Shown here in pieces: positions 33,574 through 39,807 of a stretch of DNA of 39,807 nucleotides. Both the position numbers and the translations under genes were made by a program. Position 1 is the stretch's first letter; each line of letters opens with the position of its first letter. This DNA comes from Microbulbifer okhotskensis. GTDB lineage: Bacteria; Pseudomonadota; Gammaproteobacteria; Pseudomonadales; Cellvibrionaceae. Where the stretch lies: NCBI RefSeq assembly GCF_023895975.1, contig NZ_JALBWM010000035.1:1-39807 (forward strand), read 5' to 3'. The notes under the pieces are model-generated. The model had not been told where the DNA came from and searched no databases. It worked only from the letters and a program-made list of their open reading frames with translations.

Positions 33574-36237
33574 GTGAGCCAAGATCAAAATGCCCCTCTA
33601 AGGGATGATGTACGCCTGCTGGGAGATGAGTTAGGCGCCGTATTGCGAGACCAAGTCGGCAAGCCGCTATTTGATACCGTTGAAACTATTCGCCAGGCCG
33701 CCGTTGAAAGCCGTAACAAAGGGGAAATGCAGGTCGATCATTTGCGCCAGCTTCTCGATCCCCTGGATGACGCAACGCTACTGGAAGTTGCTCGCGCCTT
33801 CAGCCAATTTCTCAACCTCGCCAATATTGCCGAGCAACACCATCGCGAGCGCCTGCACCGCCAGCACCAGCGCTTCCCCGGCGACCCGGATACCGATCGC
33901 GGCTTGCGCCAGGTATTGGCTGAGCTTAAGGAAGCGGGCAGGTCTCCCGATGAAGTGCACGCTACTCTGAAGGACTTATCCGTCGAGCTCGTGCTCACCG
34001 CGCACCCCACCGAAGTCACCCGCCGCACACTGATTCGCAAATACGACCGGGTCGCAGACCTGCTCAACACCCTCGACAGACCGGACCTGACCACTGAGGA
34101 AGCCCAGGGGCTTCGCCGCCACCTGCAGGAACAGATTTTATCCGCCTGGAGTACCGATGAGATACGCCGCGCCAGGCCCACCCCAGTCGATGAGGCAAAG
34201 TGGGGCTTCGCCACTATCGAACAGTCCCTGTGGAAGGCTGTTCCCGAGAGTATGCGTAACATCGATAGCGAACTGGCTCTGGCGGGGCTGCCGGCACTAC
34301 CGGTAGATTGGGTACCGATTCACTTTGCCTCCTGGATGGGCGGTGACCGCGATGGCAACCCCAATGTCACCGCCACCGTCACCGGTGAAGTACTTCACTT
34401 AGCCCGCTGGATGGCAGCAGATCTGTATCTGCGCGATGTGGAAAATTTACTCGCCGATCTTTCCATGCACCGTGCCAGCGAAGAATTATTGGAGCGTACA
34501 GGTCCCAGCCACGAGCCCTACCGGCTGGTCCTGCGCCAGGTACGTGACCGCCTGCATATAACCCGCTCCAAGATGGAAGCGCGGGTTGGTCAGCGCCCCG
34601 AGCCAACCGGCCAGGGCTTCACCAGCAGCCAACAACTGGCCGACGAGCTCTGCCTAATTGACCGATCGCTCCGTGCCGTCGGACTCTCCGCTATTGCCGA
34701 TGGCCAGCTTAAAAATACCCTGCGGCGCCTAAGCTGTTTTGGTATCACTCTACTGCGTCTGGACATCCGCCAGGAGTCCACCCGACACGCCGACAGCCTG
34801 GATGCCATCACTCGCTATCTCGGCGCAGGCAACTACAGCAGTTGGAGCGAAGAGGAGAAAGTCCAATTCCTAGTGGCTGAATTGGACAGCCGTCGCCCTC
34901 TGGTGGACGACTGTTTCTACCGGAGCGACTTTTGTGGCGATGAAGTGCGCGAAGTTTTACAGACCTGCAAGGTGATCGCCGAGCAGGGTCCCGAAGGGCT
35001 CGGAGCCTATGTGATTTCAATGGCTACGACGCCCTCCGATGTGCTCGCCGTGATGCTGCTGCAAAAAATTGCCAACGTGCAAGAGCCTATGAGGGTGGTG
35101 CCCCTGTTTGAAACGCTCGACGACCTCAATGGCGCCGCCGCCACCATGAGCACTCTGCTAAATCTTCCCCTGTACAAACAGCGAGTGCTGAACGGCCAGG
35201 AAATCATGATCGGCTATTCGGACTCCGCCAAAGATGCGGGTTTTCTGGGTGCAGCCTGGGCCCAATATCGAACTCAGGAAACTCTCACCCGGATTTTCCG
35301 CAATCACGGTATCCCTCTCACTTTATTCCACGGCCGTGGCGGCTCGATTTCCCGTGGTGGCTCTCCCACCCGTATGGCCCTACTATCCCAACCACCGGGC
35401 TCAGTAGCTGGGCGTATTCGTGTTACTGAACAGGGCGAGATGATCCGCTTTAAATACGGCCGCCCCTCGGTTGCCGCCTATAACCTAGAGCAATACCTCG
35501 CCGCAACCCTCGAGGCCACCCTGATGCCACCCGCAGAGCCACGCCCGGAATGGCGTACGGAAATGGATCGGCTCACCGAAGTTTCCGTCGGCAATTACCG
35601 TGAGGTCGTGCAGGGTGATCCCGCCCTGGTAGCTTATTTGCGCACCGTCACCCCAGAAACCGAACTGAGCCGCCTGGCTCTGGGTAGCCGCCCGGCACGG
35701 CGCAAGCCTGGTGGTGGCGTAGAGTCTCTGCGAGCGATTCCCTGGGTCTTCGCCTGGACACAAATTCGTCTGATGTTACCCGCTTGGCTGGGCACCGGTG
35801 CCGCGCTTGAAAATGCACTCAAGCACGCCGACGAAACCGATATCCTGCAGGATATGAGCTCTCAGTGGCCCTTCTTCCAAGGCGTGGTCGATATGCTTGA
35901 AATGGTGCTGGCCAAGGCTGATCCCCGCGTTGCTTCCTGGTACGAAGAGCGACTCACCCAAGATGCAGAGCTGATCCGTTTGGGGCAGAGTTTACGCGAG
36001 CGGCTGGCCCATACCGTTACCGCACTGAAACAACTGACCGGCCGGCAGAGCCTTCTGGACAATAACCCAGTCATGCGCTGGTCTATCCGCGTGCGCGATC
36101 CTTACACCGATCCATTGCATTTGCTACAGGCTGAACTGATGGCGCGCTTGCGCGAGCGGGAGAGTGACACGGTACTGGAGAGCGCACTGATGGTCACCAT
36201 TGCAGGAATTGCTGCGGGAATGCGCAATACGGGATAG
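33574..36237 (+). CDS. ppc: Phosphoenolpyruvate carboxylase
   Basis: Cytosolic anaplerotic enzyme turning PEP and bicarbonate into oxaloacetate. The GTG start at 33574, 8 bp after GGGAG, gives 887 residues (Escherichia coli Ppc: 883). Catalytic His144 lies in VLTAHPTEVTRRT. Other hallmarks: ASWMGGDRDGNPNVT, LLRLDIRQESTRHAD, GYSDSAKDAGFL, the glycine loop FHGRGGSISRGG, and the C-terminal RNTG that reaches the inhibitor site. The aspartate-binding residues appear conserved, so feedback inhibition is likely. Monocistronic, with a terminator 37 bp downstream. Confidence 0.97.
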   Translation: MSQDQNAPLRDDVRLLGDELGAVLRDQVGKPLFDTVETIRQAAVESRNKGEMQVDHLRQLLDPLDDATLLEVARAFSQFLNLANIAEQHHRERLHRQHQRFPGDPDTDRGLRQVLAELKEAGRSPDEVHATLKDLSVELVLTAHPTEVTRRTLIRKYDRVADLLNTLDRPDLTTEEAQGLRRHLQEQILSAWSTDEIRRARPTPVDEAKWGFATIEQSLWKAVPESMRNIDSELALAGLPALPVDWVPIHFASWMGGDRDGNPNVTATVTGEVLHLARWMAADLYLRDVENLLADLSMHRASEELLERTGPSHEPYRLVLRQVRDRLHITRSKMEARVGQRPEPTGQGFTSSQQLADELCLIDRSLRAVGLSAIADGQLKNTLRRLSCFGITLLRLDIRQESTRHADSLDAITRYLGAGNYSSWSEEEKVQFLVAELDSRRPLVDDCFYRSDFCGDEVREVLQTCKVIAEQGPEGLGAYVISMATTPSDVLAVMLLQKIANVQEPMRVVPLFETLDDLNGAAATMSTLLNLPLYKQRVLNGQEIMIGYSDSAKDAGFLGAAWAQYRTQETLTRIFRNHGIPLTLFHGRGGSISRGGSPTRMALLSQPPGSVAGRIRVTEQGEMIRFKYGRPSVAAYNLEQYLAATLEATLMPPAEPRPEWRTEMDRLTEVSVGNYREVVQGDPALVAYLRTVTPETELSRLALGSRPARRKPGGGVESLRAIPWVFAWTQIRLMLPAWLGTGAALENALKHADETDILQDMSSQWPFFQGVVDMLEMVLAKADPRVASWYEERLTQDAELIRLGQSLRERLAHTVTALKQLTGRQSLLDNNPVMRWSIRVRDPYTDPLHLLQAELMARLRERESDTVLESALMVTIAGIAAGMRNTG

Positions 36238-36273
36238 GAAGAGCGGCGGCTCCTAGGTCGCCGCTGGTAGCCA

Positions 36274-36305
36274 CCAGCTATCGCAAAGCAATAGCTGGCT
36301 TTTTA
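36274..36305 (+). terminator. Rho-independent terminator of ppc
   Basis: CCAGCTAT pairs with ATAGCTGG around a nine-base loop and is followed by CTTTTTAT. A second GC hairpin (GCGGCG at 36243-36248 with CGCCGC at 36259-36264) precedes it. It separates ppc from the convergent DUF945 gene. Confidence 0.85.
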
Positions 36306-36308
36306 TAC

Positions 36309-37556
36309 TCAAAACCTGCCGGTGAGTGCCATTAAAAATAGGTCCGCCGGCAATTGCTCGCCATTCACTTCCAGCTGGCCACGGTTCACCTTGAGATACA
36401 TTTGTAACTCACCATTATCCTCAACCAAAAGCCCGTAGTCCCGTAAAAGCATCGCCTGAGCGACCAGAGGAGACTGTAACAGCGCCTGCTCTGAAGCACT
36501 CAAAGTCATATTTCCTACCAAGGGCTTTAGCCACTGATTAATAGCGCTACCGCCACGTTGGCGAGACACCTGCCTCATACCGCGCCAATCGATATCGGCA
36601 TCCACCAGTACCGGGCCATTTTGGGACTGCACCGCTAGCTGCTGCTGCAAGCGCAGTGGGCGGCTCATTTCGCGGGCCCAATCACGTTCGACTGCTGGCA
36701 GCAGCACTCTCAAATAATGCCCCAGGTCTGCAACTTCGATTTTTGGCAGCGTCATCTGCTGGCGTGCGGAAGTTATTGGGGTTGCCGACTCAACCGTGGG
36801 TAACTGCAAGTCACTGACCACCTTCAAAGACTGTGCTGCCAGTTGCTCCAAAGTTAGATTTAGGGTGATGTCGCGCAACTGAATCGGCCCAGATTCTGAT
36901 TCCCCCCTCAGCAGCGACAGACGAAGTTCCGCCTTGCCACCCTGACCAGGCGTAAACTCAAACTCCCCTTTGAGTGGCTCGGTAAACAATACTTCAATTC
37001 CATCGCGGAACTGTCTCAAACTGCCTAGATCCACAGCCCCATTCAACACTTTGCCGGTATAGTCCGTAAATACGGAAACCTCACCACCCTCAAACTCCAG
37101 CTCACCAAAAGCACCACTATTATTGAAAGGGTCCAAGCGCAGGGTGTTCAGGACACGATTATCGGCAGTAACGAGGGTTTCAAGAACGAGTGGGCTGGTT
37201 TGCACTGGCCCATAAATGGACTCCAGCTGCGTCCGCATCCGTGGATCCAGCTGCTCCAACTTTAAACGAGTCTCGGTATATACCACACCCAAACGCGGTC
37301 CACGGGAGGTGAAGAGCACAGGTCCATGGTGAATCTCTGTGCGAAGTTGAGTGCTCCCCTCTTGAAGAGCAACTTCTGTATTGGTCTCCGCACCAAACCA
37401 ACTGCGCTCATAACCGGTGGAACTGCCCCCTTGCAACCGACCTAATTGCTGTTTCCATATCTCCTCCACTTTGGGACCGATAATGCCCGGTGCCGCCAGC
37501 GCTGAAATCACCAGCAGGGCAAGCACAATAAATAGAAGCGAACGCAACAGTTTCAT
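36309..37556 (-). CDS. DUF945 (YdgA-like) exported protein
   Basis: A 415-residue protein with one N-terminal hydrophobic segment (MKLLRSLLFIVLALLVISA) followed by GIIGPKVEEIWKQQL and YERSWFGAETNTEVAL, the start typical of DUF945/YdgA proteins. The rest is beta-rich with the repeated pattern of short strands and QLRDITLNLTLEQLAAQSL-like parts. It is probably anchored in the inner membrane facing the periplasm. Function is not established for the family. It converges on ppc, and its upstream side opens on the AT-rich gene-free region. Confidence 0.87.
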   Translation of the reverse strand: MKLLRSLLFIVLALLVISALAAPGIIGPKVEEIWKQQLGRLQGGSSTGYERSWFGAETNTEVALQEGSTQLRTEIHHGPVLFTSRGPRLGVVYTETRLKLEQLDPRMRTQLESIYGPVQTSPLVLETLVTADNRVLNTLRLDPFNNSGAFGELEFEGGEVSVFTDYTGKVLNGAVDLGSLRQFRDGIEVLFTEPLKGEFEFTPGQGGKAELRLSLLRGESESGPIQLRDITLNLTLEQLAAQSLKVVSDLQLPTVESATPITSARQQMTLPKIEVADLGHYLRVLLPAVERDWAREMSRPLRLQQQLAVQSQNGPVLVDADIDWRGMRQVSRQRGGSAINQWLKPLVGNMTLSASEQALLQSPLVAQAMLLRDYGLLVEDNGELQMYLKVNRGQLEVNGEQLPADLFLMALTGRF

Positions 37557-37835
37557 AGGAGTTCATCTAGCGAAGGGATTTGCGGCGATGGTAGCAGATT
37601 CTGAAGATATAGGTGCGACAGGAGACACGTTACTTGGTACGGCTTAATGCCTCTGAACCGCATCTATCCGAATCTGTCTGACCTATACATCTCCCTTATA
37701 CGCTGCCTACGGCCACCATTAAAATTTGCTCCCTGGGTAAGAAGCGTGGGTAAAACACCATACCAACCCCATAAACCAATAAGGGGATCTCAAACACACC
37801 CATTACACAGGATCGCTTATTGCAGCGATCACTAA

Positions 37836-38448
37836 AACCCAGCCATCAACCTCGCCAATAAAACTAAATACCCTACCGAACGTCCGTGTGAATTCTTTAC
37901 AATTACGCAACAACAAAAAATTTCATTTAAAATAGATAAATTTAAACCTTACTTTTCAATCCAGAAAATAACCAGCGCAGGTGCGATTATTACAGTTTGC
38001 GGTAGAACCTATGATATTGACACCAATTCCTACGACAGTAACAGAATATTCGAAAATTGTTACGGACTCTGCCGTATAAAAACAGACGCGGTCATAATTT
38101 CTTACCTCTCTGAGGTTAGTAAACCTCTCATTTCCGGAGAAACTCTACAAGCAATTCAGGATGTGGGAAATGCTTTACCGACACTACACTACAGTCCTTC
38201 ACATGGCTGGTCACCTCAGCTTTGGGAAAGTTTTGATATTTTTGCCAATTACTGGAGCTTGTGCATATTATGAACTTCAGACCGCCCTAAAAGATCTAAA
38301 AGTGAAAATCTCTCCTCTCATAGAAAAACCGCTTGAATATACCAAATCCGATCTCGCGAAATCCATCGCTCAGGGAGGAATGGCACCCCGAGATTTTTCG
38401 AGTTGCCTTTTAAATTCTTCGAAATCTAACACGCTTCAATTTGTTTGA
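37836..38448 (+). pseudogene. Decayed reading frame, frameshifted, unknown family
   Basis: One frame is open for 145 codons (37836-38270) but has no ATG, GTG or TTG before about codon 110. Its residues look protein-like (YDIDTNSYDSNRIFENCYG, then YSPSHGWSPQLWESFDIF). At its stop (38271) a second frame, open from 38098 to 38445, continues with YYELQTALKDLKVKISPLIE. Joining them needs one shift near 38265. I do not recognise the family. A chance open frame in AT-rich DNA is the alternative. Confidence 0.35.
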
Positions 38449-38824
38449 TTATGCCTGAATAAGCAATTTCCATCGAAAAAACAATGATAGTTCCTGGAAC
38501 GACTATCAATACCCGTTATGTATGGAGTGTAAGTTGGTTGTTATTACTCCTTGTTACCGCTAGAAGGAGCGAGGCTAAATCAAGCCTGCCTATCGGCTTA
38601 CAAATTGCCACCCGTATTGAACCAGCATTAGGCAGCTGAAAAATTGCCCGCACCTTGTAGCATCAAGAGAAATGGAAATAATTTATTGCTATAGCGGCAA
38701 AGAGAGAACATCAAAGCAAGTATTATTATATTACTTCTAACAATGCTTCGGGTAGTTTTAGAACGATAAAACTCTAAATCTACAAGGGTTGAGCAACCTA
38801 GAAGCAGCTTTATCGCATGCCTAG

Positions 38825-39187
38825 ATGGACACTGGGATACAACATGAAAGTCCCCGCTTACTGGTCAGTTTCTTTAGAAACTTGATCACTCACACAGAAA
38901 ACTGTCCGAATTACTATTGTGAAAATACAACGTTAAATGCCATGGGATATCTGGAAATTCAATGAGCTACTGCAAACAACAAGATCCATGAGGATCTCAA
39001 TAACTAATTTCAATTTAAGCTCTTTGAAAAGAATTATTATTACAAGTTCAAAGCCAATTACCCGCCCGGGAAAACAAGGGTCCTGTTTACTATCAAAAAA
39101 CACTTACTTAGAATCTTTTTGGGTGTTTTCGTGTTTATGGAAAATATCATTATTGAATCGTTTTTATTTATTTCGATGAAGTATTAG
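38825..39187 (+). pseudogene. Decayed reading frame with two in-frame stops, unknown family
   Basis: A single frame runs 121 codons from ATG 38825 to TAG 39187 and is broken only by TGA at 38963 and TAA at 39005. The text on each side is protein-like (NLITHTENCPNYYCEN before; KLFEKNYYYKFKANYPPGK and VLFTIKKHLLRIF after). This suggests a dead gene of roughly 120 residues. I do not recognise it. A short tail of lysine- and tyrosine-rich strands is reminiscent of small toxin or immunity proteins, but that is only an impression. Confidence 0.35.
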
Positions 39188-39287
39188 AGATACCCTTTAC
39201 AACAACCGAAACTTCCATTACCACACATTGGGACACCACTTCAGTTTGAGTAGACTTGAGGCCAAACCAGGAGAAGGAGAAGACGTT

Positions 39288-39671
39288 ATGCGATATTTAG
39301 TTTCAATGGTTCTTTTGTGCTCCCTTGCCGGATTCAGTTTTGCCGAAGACCGCATGACTCGTCTACCGGCTAATTCTGAGCCCGTGCAGATTCTAGGGAA
39401 GACCTACTATCAAAGTGGCCGTACCTTCTATGCATTTAATGAACAGGGCCGCTACTTTTATCGGGTACAGCCCCCGACTGCAATTCGTAGCTATGAGCAT
39501 CCAAGGAACATGTATCTTCGAGGCTCACAGCGCCCCCAAAATTGGGGTCTGACCAGAGACCAGGTCGAAGGATGTCGAAATGCCGCTGCAGATATGGCTA
39601 ATGCCAACCCTGCGGTAGGTGGTAAGGTCTACATCCGCGAATATAATCAGTGTATTAGCAACCTGCGCTAG
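39288..39671 (+). CDS. Small secreted DUF6515-like protein, second copy
   Basis: A 127-residue protein with a signal peptide (MRYLVSMVLLCSLAGFSFA). One copy of the DUF6515-type motif follows (RLPANSEPVQILGKTYYQSG, ending YRVQPP). A helical C terminus has two cysteines (Cys96 and Cys122). The start at 39288 is set by the ribosome site AAGGAG about 7 bp upstream; an open frame of 20 more codons lies before it. Compared with the protein at 9514-10086, the order signal peptide - RLPA..PV....TY..FY..RV.PP - two-Cys helices is the same, but the second motif copy and the basic linker are missing. Function unknown; likely periplasmic or secreted. Confidence 0.8.
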   Translation: MRYLVSMVLLCSLAGFSFAEDRMTRLPANSEPVQILGKTYYQSGRTFYAFNEQGRYFYRVQPPTAIRSYEHPRNMYLRGSQRPQNWGLTRDQVEGCRNAAADMANANPAVGGKVYIREYNQCISNLR

Positions 39672-39682
39672 CAGGTACTGTA

Positions 39683-39710
39683 AAGAGGGGCCTCAGGGCC
39701 CCCCTTCTTA
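39683..39710 (+). terminator. Rho-independent terminator of the last gene
   Basis: GGGGCC-TCAG-GGCCCC forms a six-base GC stem, 15 bp after the stop codon, followed by CCCTTCTTATTTAT. The T-run is broken, so strength is moderate. Confidence 0.65.
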
Positions 39711-39807
39711 TTTATAAATTTTCACACTTTATTATTCAATACTATTTCTTTGACAACACTTCGGACAGTTTCATGCAGCTATAGCCCCGTAGTCACTGTA
39801 CCGTTCG

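Larger units (their letters stand above)
37557..39287. other. AT-rich region without an intact gene
   Basis: About 1.7 kb, clearly richer in A and T than the rest of the window, lies between the DUF945 gene and the last gene. No intact open frame with a ribosome site is seen. A six-base hairpin GATCGC-N8-GCGATC is at 37811-37830. Two stretches look like decayed coding sequence and are listed separately. No transposase fragment, terminal inverted repeat or tRNA is visible. It may be a remnant of acquired DNA. Confidence 0.6.

Overview
The window looks like chromosome of a marine gammaproteobacterium of the Cellvibrionales type (Microbulbifer, Saccharophagus and Teredinibacter relatives). The best pointers are a fused BioH-BioC protein inside a bioB-bioF-bioHC cluster, an Escherichia-type PepB, a 63-residue DUF3094 protein, and PsrA-like and BirA-like operators. 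This placement rests on gene content alone; no rRNA or other marker gene is present. I see no tRNA, rRNA, CRISPR array, transposase or prophage gene.

Layout. 1-3.1 kb: a DUF3667 membrane protein and pepB, both on minus. 3.2-4.6 kb: a plus-strand zinc-finger/membrane/TPR protein. 4.7-7.0 kb: a minus-strand run of rhomboid protease, cupin and DCC thiol-oxidoreductase. 7.2-10.1 kb: an MscS-type channel, a 7-bp tandem repeat and a small secreted DUF6515-like protein. 10.5-11.3 kb: the wreck of a TonB-dependent siderophore receptor, reduced to signal peptide, plug and last strands, with its Fur box still in place. 11.4-17.8 kb: a two-gene RND efflux pump preceded by a LytS/LytTR-type two-component system. 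17.9-18.6 kb: an EVE-domain protein and a DUF3094 protein.

18.7-20.5 kb holds a fatty acyl-CoA dehydrogenase under a palindrome matching the PsrA consensus. 20.6-26.1 kb is biotin synthesis: bioB, bioF and bioHC overlap by 4 bp each. bioD lies beyond an opposite-facing L,D-transpeptidase gene, so the locus is interrupted. A BirA-type operator covers the bioB -35 box, and its perfect half-site is also the first codons of divergent comF. 27-28.1 kb: a KAS III-like enzyme. Then come DUF1203, a PadR regulator with a clear operator, an AlaE-type alanine exporter and an Asp/Glu racemase-family protein.

31.3-36.2 kb: a degenerate hybrid-kinase-like protein with no ATPase domain and altered REC and HPt residues, a small DUF4870-like membrane protein, and PEP carboxylase. 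36.3-37.6 kb: a DUF945 (YdgA-like) protein. 37.6-39.3 kb is AT-rich, has no intact gene, and contains two decayed reading frames. The window ends with a second DUF6515-like secreted protein, a divergent paralogue of the one near 10 kb.

Most of the window is ordinary housekeeping chromosome. The parts that repay a second look are the kinase-like relic, the comF/bioB shared operator, the receptor fossil, the G9 tract in the histidine kinase gene, the DUF6515-like pair and the AT-rich graveyard.
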